Below, one piece after another: positions 1-10,978 of a stretch of DNA of 64,000 nucleotides; within the stretch, counting starts at the first letter, position 1, and each line of letters begins with the position of its first letter. The stretch is taken from positions 49,765,030 through 49,829,029 of the forward strand of contig CM057841.1 in NCBI GenBank assembly GCA_030068075.1, written 5' to 3'. The notes beneath the pieces are model-generated. The model did no database searches, had not been told where the DNA came from, and saw only the letters and a program-made list of their open reading frames with translations. The translations under genes and the position numbers were made by a program. The DNA is from Paguma larvata (lineage: Eukaryota > Chordata > Mammalia > Carnivora > Viverridae).

Positions 1-370
1 GATAGAAAAGGTGGCATAAATTTCTTATGTGGCTAGCCTTAGAGTACCATGCTTTGTTGGTTGTGCGTCTTTGTAAAGAATCCCTCAATTACCCTACTAA
101 GTTTGGCATCAGTTTCCTGTTACGGTATACCAGGATAAATATTCTAATTTGAGTTCCTTCTCAGGGTCTATGCCCTTCACTATAAAATATTAAATGGATG
201 TTAACTTAAACATTAAATGAACGAAGAGATTTATTTTCCATCACATCAGTTTCTTTTTAATACAAACAATAGAAAAGCTTTTTCTACTCATTACTAAGTT
301 TGTATTAATTTATGATTATTCAAATTGTAATCTAATAGCATTGCTAGTTCAGAAAAATATTTTCTCTTTA

Positions 371-610
371 TTTTTTAAATTTTTTTTAACTTCTTTTTTT
401 TTTAGCATTTTTATTTTAGTTTTGAGAGACATAGAGATAGAGAGTGAGCAACGGGAACAGCAGAGAGAGAGGGACATACAGAATCTGAAGTAGACTCCAG
501 GCTCTGAGCCGTCAGCAGAGAGCCCAGTGCGGGGCTCGAACTCACAGACCATGAGGTCATGACCTGAGCTGAGGTCGGTCGCTTAACCGACTGAGCCACG
601 CAGGCGCCCT
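371..610 (-). mobile_element. CAN-SINE (SINEC_Fc type), full length
   Basis: Reverse-oriented SINE: T-rich tail, GA-rich middle (complement of the CT-rich block), then the tRNA-like head ending in the complement of the ggggcgcctg start. It is flanked by a perfect 16-bp target-site duplication, aaatattttctcttta, at 355-370 and 611-626. The intact duplication suggests a fairly recent L1-driven insertion. Confidence 0.95.
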
Positions 611-626
611 AAATATTTTCTCTTTA

Positions 627-964
627 GAGTAAATTTAAATCAAGCAAAACTAACCATTATTAATATGTATTTGAGAAATAAATGTCTTTGTTTTCACTAA
701 CACCACCAACGCAAAGATAAATATTCACTAAGTAACTGGACAATGCAACAATGACAGAGAAGAGCATCACTAAACTAGGATTTTTGTAAAAACACTTCAG
801 TACAGCAAAAATGAGCAAGAAAACTATAAAGTCAACATATGTCAATTGAGGAAGAAAACTCCTTTTGAAAAAAAGTATAAAATAGAAATAAACTATAATA
901 ATAATTAAAATGGAATTAAATATACCATAACACCATTTAACAATACAAAAAACACTTGATTCAT
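627..964. other. AT-rich non-coding stretch
   Basis: No recognisable gene or repeat. The sequence is A-rich on the plus strand and leads into the decayed L1 that follows, so it may be a further unrecognised part of it. Confidence 0.5.
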
Positions 965-1366
965 AAATTCAGAAGCTAAGAATAGAAATGGACAACAGCA
1001 GATGAAACCCGGGAAGAAAGAGAGTTTACTGAACAAAGGAAAGAAGTGGAAGAAAAAGACAGAATGATGTCACAAACAGATAGTAAATTACAAAATGTCT
1101 GAGGAGGAATAGACTAAAGTTAAAATTTCATTATAAGCCTTGCAGAAAGGCAGGATGATAAGCAAAAGAATAAAAATGAAATTTTAAAAAAGGATAAAAA
1201 GGAAAGTATTGGCAATGGAAGATAGGAAATAAAGGAATAACATTCGTATTATTTTATTCCTGAAGAATGAAACGAAACAATGCAACAGAAATATTTAAAA
1301 CTCTAAGGAAACTTTCCATACTTTGATTCACAGGAACCCATGCACTCTAATGTTTTGTGTGTGTGT

Positions 1367-1398
<32 letters not shown>

Positions 1399-2480
1399 AT
1401 ACATTGTGTATCATGCATATATATATATACACATATATACCTACTCGTGCATGCACACACAGATCTTCGAAAGTCGTTCTTTATTTCATGAGAGACAGTA
1501 GTGATATTTCCACTAAGAATAAGGCAAATAACACCCACGATCTCTGCTACTAATCAGCACTTTAAGGAAAATATTAATATTTGATTAAGAGAAGTGACTT
1601 AGAGGCATAAGAATATGTAAAATAGGTAAGAAAGGAGTAAAACTTTCTTTTCTTTCTATCTTCCTTTTTTTTTTTGCAGCTGACATGAATGTGTATCTGG
1701 AAAACTAAAGGCACTAAGGAATCAATGATAAAACTAAAAAAAATTCAAGAAGTTACAGGATATATAATTAACATGCAAAAATAATAGAAGCAGAGTACCA
1801 GTTGAGGAAAGGTTTGAAACATTTCCGAAAGATATAAAAATAGTTTTGAACAAATGGGAAAACATCTCACGTTTTTAGAATAACTTAATGTTATAATGAT
1901 GTTAGCACTGGCCAACTTGTGTTCTGAATTTTAACTCCAAACCTGCCAAAAAGAAAACTAACAACAATCATTTTTCTTGGAGTCAGACTAACGGGCACTA
2001 AGCTTTGTACAGAAATAGGAAACTGTAGGAACAGCAATGAAAATAATGAAAAACTAGTGGGGGAACAAGCCCTGCCAGGTATTACTATGAATTCTCTGTA
2101 ACTCAGATAGTTTGGTACCAATGCATGGATAGACAAATAGAATTGTGCACTAGAACAGAAAGTCAAGAAATAGACCCAAATACATATGAAAATTTAGCAT
2201 GTGATAAAGGCAGCAGATGAACTTTATAATAAGCAGTGCTTGAAAACTGAGTATGTGTTTACAGAAAGAGAAAATTAATTAATGATAAAGTAGAATGCAT
2301 TATTCTCCCAAAATATGAACCAAAAGAGCATAAGGAATAAAATATAATGTCACATAAAACATAATTTAGAATAAAATGTCAGAAAGGAGAGACAATGATG
2401 TTGCTTATTGGTAAATATGATAGGAGATCAAGAAGTAAATATTGGTATGTAACATTGTAGACACTGTAGCATGTACACAC
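965..2480 (+). mobile_element. Decayed L1M fragment (ORF region)
   Basis: Several stretches read like old mammalian L1 on the plus strand. Around 965-1080 there is a segment like the L1 ORF1-side text (gaaatggacaacagcag). Around 1730-1800 the phrase for 'ggatataaaattaacatgcaaaaat' is recognisable in decayed form. Around 2116-2210 the ORF2 block 'accaatgcatggatagacaaatagaa ... aaatagacccaaatacatatgaaaatttag' is well kept. All reading frames are broken. The copy is much older than the SINEs in the window. Boundaries are approximate and the match is patchy. Confidence 0.6.
1356..1398. repeat. (GT)n microsatellite
   Basis: GT dinucleotide run with two GC interruptions, followed by a short TA/CA-rich patch to about 1440. 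The open frames over it (runs of Cys-Val or His-Thr) are artefacts. Confidence 0.95.
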
Positions 2481-3411
2481 AAATATATTCTTAAATTCAA
2501 GCATATATAATGAGAGAGAAGAAAAGATTCTCTCTTACTGTAGAAAGCTATATAATAATCATAGAAGGATTGATAGTGTTAAAAAAATCACCAGGTTCAA
2601 CCATTATAGTTACAATTTATTGAGGCAATAAATAATGATGGATTGAGGCTAAAAATGAGTGGGTGAAATTTAGATAAGAAACAGGATATTTTTGTGGTTT
2701 CAAATATCTCCACAAAAAGTGCTCATTAAATTACAACAGGTACACGTCATTCTACTCAAGTGGTCAAAGTTAAAATCACCAATGTAGAGAAAAACCATCA
2801 TTTGATTCATGATATATTGCACCTCTGTGGCATTCTTGCCACGAATGCATAAGCTTGATCTAATCACAAGGAAACATCAAATAAACCCAATTCGAGGGAC
2901 ATATTATACAAAATAACTGGCCTAAATTCCCCCCAAAATGACAATGTCATGAAAAATAAAAAAAGTTAAGGAATGTTTAAGATAACAGGTGAATAAAGAA
3001 TTATGACAAATAAATGGAATAAATGGGTGATCTTGAACTGAACCTTAGGCTAGAGAGATTATCTAAAGAGCAGTTAATTGTGGCACATTGTGAAATCAGA
3101 ACATGGACAGCATATTAATCACCAGTATTTATTCAATGTTAATTGCAAGATTTTTACAAAGTTTGTGAATTTTTAGGAATATATTCTTGTTAGAGAATAA
3201 ACATAGAAGTGTTTATAGGTACAGGAACATAATGTGTGCAAACTCTTAGATGGTTCAGAAAAAAAATCATTATATGTGTGTGTGTGTGTGTGTGTGCGTG
3301 CTGTGCGCGTTTGCACGTATACAGAGATAGAAAAGAGGATGAGAGATGGAGAGAATAAAGCAATGTGGTAGATATTAACAGTTAGTGAATCTGGCTGATG
3401 GGAATATAGGA
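2481..3411 (+). mobile_element. L1M 3' UTR
   Basis: Recognisable older-L1 3' UTR text: 'aacaggatatttttgtg' near 2680, 'gaaacatcaaataaaccca' near 2870, 'acaaaataactggcct' near 2908, and 'gagaataaagcaatgtgg' near 3350. It continues the L1 fragment before it on the same strand. The last part of the 3' end appears displaced to about 3660-3722, beyond a different insertion. Confidence 0.65.
3275..3300. repeat. (TG)n microsatellite inside L1 3' UTR
   Basis: TG run at the place where this L1 3' UTR usually carries a TA/TG-rich patch. Confidence 0.9.
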
Positions 3412-3659
3412 TGGCTAGATAAAGTTCGGGAAATCCAGTTATATTGGAATTTCAAATATAAAAAAATTTTCGGGTAAATATGATCCAAATATTGCTGTGA
3501 CCTCATTATACTAAAATTATTTGTTGTTTATTGGAAACTCATGTTTAATTGAATGCCCTCTTCCTCTTACAAACTCTCTCTCTCTCTCACTCACCACTTC
3601 TGTAACAACTCCTCCGACTGCCATTAATTTGTAAATATGAAATAATACCTGATATGATA
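3412..3659. mobile_element. Unnamed palindromic repeat interrupting the L1 3' UTR
   Basis: The left arm (about 3432-3470, 'ccagttatattggaatttcaa') and the right arm (about 3515-3555, 'aaattatttgttgtttattg') are imperfect reverse complements. This resembles a widespread mammalian element with a 'ttagtataagtatgtccc'-like centre that I cannot name. It separates the L1 3' UTR from its terminal piece. The CT run at 3574-3590 is simple sequence. Confidence 0.4.
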
Positions 3660-3722
3660 ATCTGTATAATATCCCTATAGATTCTCTGGTGTTTTAAGTT
3701 ATTTCAAAGTAAAAAGTTAGAA
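3660..3722 (+). mobile_element. Terminal piece of the L1 3' end
   Basis: The ending 'agttatttcaaagtaaaaagttag' matches the usual last bases of this L1M class, so it probably belongs to the L1 that starts near 965. Confidence 0.5.
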
Positions 3723-3850
3723 TAATATGGGTTCTTGAAATTATAATTTCTGTTAACTAATTTATATATGTTTTAGAAGGTGAAGCGCAGACATGAAGTT
3801 GGCAAAAATTTTTTAAATTTTTTGTTTTTTAAATTTTTATATACATATTT

Positions 3851-4054
3851 AAAGCTTATTTATTTTGAGAAAGAAAGAACACATGTGTGCGTGCACAGGA
3901 AAGGGCAGAAAGAGAGGGAGAGAGAGAATCCCAAGCAGACTCCACACCGTCAACATAGAGCCCAATTCAAAGCTCAAACTCACAAACCATGAGATCATGA
4001 CCTGAGGTGAAATCAAAAGTCAGATGCTTAACTGACGGAGCCACCCAGACACCC
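3851..4054 (-). mobile_element. CAN-SINE, diverged
   Basis: Reverse SINE with GA-rich middle and tRNA-like head ending in gagccacccagacaccc. More diverged than most copies here. Target-site duplication not clear. Confidence 0.9.
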
Positions 4055-4055
4055 G

Positions 4056-5112
4056 TATATTTTAAAAATTTTCAATTTATAGTTGATGCATAATGTTATA
4101 TTAGTTTCAAGTGTACATATTGATTTAACAATTCTGTGTTAGTCAGTGCTCAGTGTAATTAGCCTCTGTTACCAAACAAAATTACTACAGTCTTATTGAC
4201 TGTATTCTCTATGTTGTACTTTTCATCTCTGTAACTTACTTCTTTTCTAACTGGAAGTTTGTACCTCTTCATCCCCTTCACCTGTTTTGCCCATCCCCCA
4301 TTCCCCTCCCCTCTGGCAACCCCCGATTTGTTCTCTGTATTTATGAGTTTATTTCTTTTGTTTACTTGCTTTTTCATTTTTTTTTCTTTTTAGATTTAAA
4401 GTATAAGTGGAATTATATGGTATTTGTATTTCTTTGACTTTTTTCATTTAGCATAATATTCTCTAGGTTCATCCGTGTTGTTGCAAATGTCAAGATCTCA
4501 TTTTTTTTATGGCTGAGTAATAATAGTTCATTGTATATATATACACATCTTCTTTATCACTTCATCTGTTAATGGACACAGTTTGCTTCCGTATCTTGGC
4601 TATTGTAAATAATGCTGCAGTAAGCGTAGGGGGAGTTACTATCTTTTCAAATTAGTGTTTTCATTTTCTTTGGATATATATCCAGAAGTAGAATTATTGC
4701 ATCATACGGTATTTTTAACTTTTTGAGGAACTTCCATGCTGTTTTCCATAGTGGCTATACCAGTTTGCATTCCCACCAGCACAGCATAAGGGTTCTTTTT
4801 TCTTTACATTCTCACCAATACTTGTTGTTACTTGTATTGTTGATTTTAGCCATTCTAATGGTGTAAGGTGATGTTTCATTATAGCTTTGATTTGCATTTC
4901 CCTGATGATGAGTGATATTGAGCATCTTTTCATGTGTTTGTTGGCCATCTGTATGTCTTCTTTGGAAAGATGTCTGTCTATTCAGGTCTTCTACGCATTT
5001 TTAAATTAGATTATTTATAGGTGTTTTGGTGTTGGATTCTCTATATATTTTGGATATTAGCCCCTTATCAGATATATCATTTGTAAATACCTTCCCCCAT
5101 TCAATAGGTTGC
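4056..5112 (-). mobile_element. Inverted L1 3' end (3' UTR plus ORF2 C-terminus)
   Basis: Reading the minus strand, the 3' UTR comes first on the plus map (4056-4400) and the ORF2 C-terminal coding region follows to about 5112. The minus-strand frame at 4715-4948 encodes typical L1 ORF2 C-terminal text, starting [21 protein letters not shown]. The frame is interrupted and the element is 5'-truncated. It is an inactive fossil. Confidence 0.9.
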
Positions 5113-5164
5113 GGAAGTAGGCACAGTTTTTAGGCATCCACATAAAAAGATATACATGCATGTT

Positions 5165-5404
5165 TTTTCAAAAAATGTTTTATTTATTTTTGAGAGGGGG
5201 GGAGCGGGAGAGAGAGAGAAAAAGAGAGAGTGAGCAAGAAAGTGCAGAGGAGGGGCAGAGAGAAATGGAGACACAGAATTCAAAGCAGGCTCCAGGTTCT
5301 GAGCTGTGAGCACAGAGCCCAACACGGGGCTTGAACTCATGAGCTGTGGAGTCATGACCTGAGTTGAAGTTGGGCATCTAACTGACTGAGCCACCCAGGC
5401 ACCA
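5165..5404 (-). mobile_element. CAN-SINE, full length
   Basis: Reverse SINE with tail, GA-rich middle and complete head (gccacccaggcacc). Confidence 0.95.
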
Positions 5405-5418
5405 CAACATATTTCTTT

Positions 5419-5582
5419 TTTTTTTAAATGTTTATTTATTTTTGAAAGAGAGAGGGAGAGACAGAGCATGAATGAGAGGGAGACAAAGAAACTGAAACAG
5501 GCTCCAGGCTCTGAGCTGTCAGCACCATGAGATCACGACCTGAGCCAAAGTTGGATACCTAACCAAGCCACCTGGTCACCCC
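5419..5582 (-). mobile_element. CAN-SINE with internal deletion
   Basis: Reverse SINE next to the previous copy. It lacks about 40 bp of the head, jumping from 'ctgagctgtcagcacc' to 'atgagatcacgacc'. Possible short duplication tatttcttt at 5410-5418 and 5587-5595. Confidence 0.9.
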
Positions 5583-6636
5583 TGCTTATTTCTTTATAAA
5601 GAAAATAACCATATTAGGTAATTACTACTATATCTATTCTACTGAGAGTCAATAAAGCTAATTAATTTTTCTAAGGTATTGCAATTTAACAAGATCCCCA
5701 TAGCATATTGCCAAAGATAACGTTTAAAACTTAAATATCAAATATATTTCCATCAGTTGACTTTTTTCACTCACTCTTCCATCAGCTAATATAATCTGTA
5801 GACCGTTATTAAAATATTTTCATATTAGGAACTATGTCATTTAATATATTAAATATTAAAGCTGTCTCTCAGGTAAACTGAGTTTCTGAATCTGTAACTA
5901 TAATAATTAATTAATGGACCTTGTCACCTAAATTCATTGAAGTATAATTTAAAAACTCTGGTATCAACAGAATAGAAATTAAGCATGATGAATCACTGAA
6001 TTCTGCTCTTGAAACTAATATTACACTGTTAACTAACTAGAATTTAAAAATTTGGAGAAAAAAGAATAGAAATAAAGTGAAATTATCAAAAACTTTTAAG
6101 AAGTACTTTTCAAAGGCTAGTTAATATTAACTGAAATAAAAAAATGGAATATGAATGTATTTACACAACCTGTGTTTCACTAGGAATTAATAAGGCTGTA
6201 TCATTCTTTATAAGATTATGTTAAATAATCTTTTTGTTCTCTGAGAATATTCTACCTACTGTTTCAACTCTTAAATGCTCATTTGTAACCCTAAAGTCAG
6301 ACATTTGCCTGTGGTGAGAAACCCAGTCTGCTAATTACTACTATTAATTTGGATGGTGACTTTGCCTTTGTATATATGAAATATTAGCAGATGTGATAAA
6401 CAGTGCATTTTGAATCTGAAAAACTCAACAAACACATAAATACTTTTTGCAATTTTATTTAAATATGCCTCTGTATCAAAGTGTTGATAGAAATTTTTTA
6501 GATAAATATATATGTATGTATATATATATATATATTTTTCTTCCTCTCCATAGGGAAATGTGGTAACTACCTTTCAAAATATCTTCAAAGGTTTGAAAAT
6601 AGATATATTTAATTTCCTTTTAAAAATGCAGTTAAA
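5583..6636. other. AT-rich unique sequence
   Basis: No gene or named repeat recognised, apart from a TA-rich microsatellite near 6507-6536. Confidence 0.6.
6507..6536. repeat. (TA)n/(TATG) microsatellite
   Basis: Run of TA units with one TATGTATG interruption. Confidence 0.9.
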
Positions 6637-6860
6637 GGGGCGCCTGGGTGGCTCATTCGGTTAAGTGGCCAACTTCAGCTCGGGTCATGATCTCACCGTC
6701 TGTGAGTTCGAGCCCCGCATTGGGCTCTGTGCCGATGGATCAGAGCCTGGAGTCTGCTTCGGATTCTGTGTCCCCCTCTCTCTCTGCCTTTCCCTTGCTC
6801 ACACTCTGTCTCTATGTCTCTCAAAAAATAAAATAAAAACACTAAAAAAAATTTTTTTTT
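6637..6860 (+). mobile_element. CAN-SINE (SINEC_Fc type), full length
   Basis: Forward SINE starting ggggcgcctgggtggctca. It has A-box and B-box-like tRNA regions, a CT-rich middle and an A/T-rich tail. It is flanked by aaatgcagtta at 6624-6634 and 6861-6871. Confidence 0.97.
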
Positions 6861-6959
6861 AAATGCAGTTATATTTGACGTTTAAAATTAAGAATCAACT
6901 GATTTTTAACTAAGGGAAATGAGAGTCCACTAAATAGAAATTTGGTTTTAGAGAGACCT

Positions 6960-7475
6960 TGGCAGACATCCTCTGAGGTAATTCCTACTTCCCAGTGTTC
7001 ATGTCTTTGTGTATCTCCTCCCTGGAGTGTAAGTAGTCCTGGGACTTGCTTCTAAACAAGAATATGACAAAGGTGATGGATATGGTGGCACACATGGATG
7101 CTCTTCCTGTGATTACATTCTATAAGCGTTCATCTTGCTAGTATACTTGCTCTGGAGACTCCTTGCTGGCCAGTGAAGATAAGCCACCAAACTGACAAAG
7201 TCCAGAAGGCAGTAAACTGTGGGCAGCCTCTAAGTACTGGGGGTGGCCTTGAGGAATTGTAGGCAACTCTTAGAAGATGAGGGAGCTTCCAGCTGACAGC
7301 CAATAAGTCTGTGTCTTTAGTTCTACAAACATAAGGGAATTAAATCTGCCTATAATTTGAGTAAGATTATGGAAGTAGTTACTTCCCCATTCTAGCTTCC
7401 AGATGAGAAGGCAGCCTGGGCTACTCCTTGATTCCAGGTGGTAGTTTGTTACCTAGTAATAGACAGTTAACACAG
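6960..7475 (+). mobile_element. Probable old LTR (MaLR/ERVL-like), decayed
   Basis: Text such as 'gggacttgcttctaaacaagaatatgac', 'gtgatgg' and the end 'tttgttacctagtaatagacagttaac' resembles non-coding LTRs of the MLT/MaLR kind. I cannot assign a subfamily from memory. No viral reading frames are present. Confidence 0.45.
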
Positions 7476-7719
7476 ATAACTCTCTTTCATTTTCTATAAT
7501 GTTCCCCCAAAGAGTTTAAAATTAGAGAATGTCAATATGGCTAAAAATAAAATAAAGCACAATTTGGCTATAAACCATCAATAAAAAAACTTCTGGAATT
7601 TTAAAATATTAAGTACAATTAAAGAGGTTTTTGTTAATTTTATTTTTGCTTAAATATTAGGCAAAATAAACTAAAAAGAGCCCTCTCTCAAATAATTCCC
7701 AAGACGTTGTAATCTCTTT

Positions 7720-7937
7720 TTTATTAATTTTTAATTTTTTTAAAAATTTATTTTCAGAGAGAGAAACACAGCGTGAGTGGATGAGGGGCAGAGAGAGAGG
7801 GAGACACAGAATCTGAAGCAGGCTTATGACTGAGGTGTCAGCACAGAGCCCAACGTGGGTCTTGAACTCATGGACTGTAAGCTTATGACCTGAGCTGAAG
7901 TCAGACATCCAACTAACTGAGCCACTCAGGCACCCCA
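7720..7937 (-). mobile_element. CAN-SINE, full length
   Basis: Reverse SINE. Imperfect 13-bp duplication gttgtaatctctt (7706-7718) and gttttaacctctt (7938-7950). Confidence 0.95.
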
Positions 7938-7950
7938 GTTTTAACCTCTT

Positions 7951-8810
7951 AATTAGAATTTTGGGAATATTATTAATTTTCAAATGGTTGATGGAGTATT
8001 AGATAATCTCTATTATGATTTTATGAAAGAAGTCGAAAGAATAAAGCTTAGTACCTTTGAGCTGTAAATAGATTGACAATTGTTAAAAAATATAATGGCT
8101 TTGTGTTAACAAGGTATATATACTTATATTTCACAATTTCCACTGAAATAATGAGAAAACTCATCTGGAGTATGACCTTAATTTTTAACATATTTTTTCA
8201 TCATGATTCTGTACAAAGGATATGACAGTTTAATCCAGCTATTCTTGAAAAATTAGGAAGGGAAAGAGAAGTTAAAATTTACAGACAACTTACCTGATAT
8301 GTTGGCAACGATGCCTCTGTATAAATAATTCCAAGTTCTACTTTGAGAAGCAGGAATTTTGACTGGGTCTATTTATGAAATGACAGGCTCATCGGAAGCA
8401 GTACTGTTCTTAAATATTCTGTCTTAGTATCCCCATGAGTTAGCATCTATTCTAAAAAGTTCAAATTCTTTGGAAACTAGTAACTTACAAAATAATGTCC
8501 ACCAGTATCGTAATAAATTGTCCAAATGACTTGAAATATAAATTGCATATTCACTTGGTCTTCAGTTTATTTATTAAAAAAACACCCACAACCAAGTTCT
8601 AGAAGTGTTTTATTTTGGTATTTTTAAAATAAAATACTTTTTTATTTTTTAATGCATGATGTAATTAACCAAACATTAACAAACAAAAAATTAATAAATA
8701 GAGGGCAAATCCTTCCAGGTTGGTTCTTTGAAACCATGTAATCAGTGGCCATTTAGGTCAGATCAACAGGCAATTTTCAAGCTCAGAATTTTTTTCTAGT
8801 ATTTTCCCCA
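7951..8810. other. AT-rich unique sequence
   Basis: Nothing recognised. Confidence 0.5.
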
Positions 8811-9530
8811 GGCCCTCTTCTTAAGTACAAAGCCCTTGAATGTTGTCCGTTCAGTTTACATCCCAGGGGAAATTGTGAACTGGTCAAACAAAACAGATGC
8901 ACCACACTCCTTTTGACCAGCAGGTGGGCTGAGAGGGGAACTTGTTGCTTACAGATGCTGAGGTGTACCGCTCAGCTCAGCAGGAGGGCAAAGGATGAAG
9001 GCAGCCACCAACCTCCTAGTGTCATGCCTTATTTTTACAAAATCTTTGTTTTTTCAGCCTTGAGAAAGTCAAATGCAGCACTTAACCCCATTTCTAGACA
9101 TTAAGTGCCCAAGTGTGCATGCATATGCCCTCTCCCTGCTGGGTCAGGTAAGGAACAACCATTTAGGAATATTCATTGCCTCTTTATGTAGGCAGAGTGC
9201 GGTACAGTGTCAGTAACACTTGTACTAAATTTGCTTTCTGGTTCTTGCTGCTGGGAAGTGCATCCTTTCATTTCAAAGAATCAAATTTTCTTTTGTATTT
9301 ATCTTGCCAAAGTGAGTAAAGAATGAGTAACCAATCACAGTCATCATCATCATTATTGTCAGCTCTCTATACATTTCCATTCTTGTTTCCTGAGTGATAT
9401 TAAAGATGTACTTTGCTGTAAGAATGGGTTTTCCATTTTCACTGCTCTGCAAACCAGACAAGGATTCCCAGGTAAGAACCAGGACGATGGAGAGCACCCT
9501 TTATTTAAGAAAACCGTTCCTGGAGTAAAG
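8811..9530. other. Repeat-free moderately GC-richer segment
   Basis: No repeat signature and no gene recognised. It contains a CTCF-core-like site at 8916-8930. The small open frames are too short and featureless to support. Confidence 0.4.
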
Positions 9531-10530
9531 CTGGTTTTGAAGTCACAGAAATGCTTCTATTTGGTCTGTTTAGATAACACACTAACATTTAGCCTGCATG
9601 ACATCAACTGTGTGTGACAGGCTAAGCCTTCATGAGAAATCATCGATGTCAACTTTATGTACAAACAAAAGTCAAACTTTTCTCATGTAGAAAAGTTTCT
9701 CCAAATCAATGGCTCTGTTCTGTTCTCACATCATGTGTTAAATATATACATTTATTAGTAATTTTGCCTCATAAAGATTTTATAAAAACTTTTCATTACC
9801 ACAGGGAAAGCATTTTGAAGCCAGAAACACTTTGAGAAACATTTTCCTCCTTCTGCCCTATTTTGTAAAACTTTTCCCTCTTTATGTTTTCCATTAATAT
9901 TCTCTATTGTAGTATACAAACATTAGTGTGGATCAGCATTTCTAAGTTAACATACATTTTAAAGCCTTTAGAAAAAGCACAGACTGTGGTTGCTCTTTTT
10001 ATGAGAATGGGGATTGAAGACAGCTGTTTCAAAAGCACTAATGTACTTCAAACAATGACGTAATATCTAATGTACATAACCTTTTTAAGCATGATAATAT
10101 AGAAGACATTTTGATTTACTATAAAAATGTGTCTCAGTTTTATTTCCTGCCAAAAAAAAATACTGAGAGACATGTGGAGCTTTGTTTTTCTATTTGTTAT
10201 CTAAATGTCATGACCCATAAATAAAACTACATATTACCCAGAACAGGGATAAATTTGGCAATTTTTATCCCAGTCTAACAAAAAGTATAAGAAGCTATTC
10301 AGGATCATTTAGGATCATAAATGCTGTCCCTGTAGACCAAAAGACCCTTTAGACTTAAGTGGGGACTAATTAAACTATTTGCTTGGCTCTCAAAGAGTCA
10401 TCCCTTCTATAAATATTAATTGAGCATCTAATTATTTCCAGAGACGTCTGTGGGAAACAAGTAGACAAAACCATAGTCTGTCATCCTGGAGCTTCTCATA
10501 TGGAAGGGAAGACTTTAATCAGGTCAATAC
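9531..10530. other. AT-rich unique sequence
   Basis: Nothing recognised. Confidence 0.5.
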
Positions 10531-10534
10531 AAGA

Positions 10535-10978
10535 TATATTAGTTTCCTATTTCTACTGTAACAAATCACCACTAACACAAATTTATTATCTAAAAGTTCT
10601 GGAATTCACAAGTAGAAAATGGGTTGACAGGGGGTGTTCCTTCCAGAGGCTCTAGGGGAAAATCTGTTTCCTTGTAAAGTTCCCCCACCTTTCCTGGCTC
10701 ATAGCCTTCCACCTTCTAAGTCAGCTGCGTAGACAGTGTCTTCAAATCTCTCTGTCTCTGCTTTTGTCTTCACATCTTATTCTCTGATTCTGACTATTCT
10801 GTCTCCCTCCTGTAATGGCCCTTGTGGGTACATTGGACTCACCCAGATAATGCAGGACAATCTCCCCATCTCAGTATCCTTAACTACATCACATCTGGAA
10901 AGTTTCTTTTGCCATGAAAGGTAATATATTCACAGTGGGTGTCTTTAGGATGGGTGGGAGGCATATTCTGCCTTGGAC
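10535..10978 (+). mobile_element. Ancient interspersed repeat (family not assigned)
   Basis: The whole segment follows a common placental-mammal repeat: 'attagtttcctatttctactgtaacaaatcacca' at the start, 'ttccagaggctctaggggaaaatc' in the middle, and 'ttgccatgaaaggtaatatattcacag' near the end. I recognise the text but not the official family name. Another fragment of the same end occurs at 43355-43465. Confidence 0.65.

Noticed and set aside
1323..1553. Cys-Val repeat protein
   Set aside because: Translation of a GT microsatellite.
5101..5469. 122-codon minus-strand open frame
   Set aside because: Lies over two reverse CAN-SINEs. The recurring VAQSV/SAQVM..S.SSP.LGS text in many frames is simply translated SINE.
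6960..7475. Endogenous retrovirus with coding regions
   Set aside because: Only LTR-like non-coding text is seen; no gag, pol or env reading frames are recognisable nearby.
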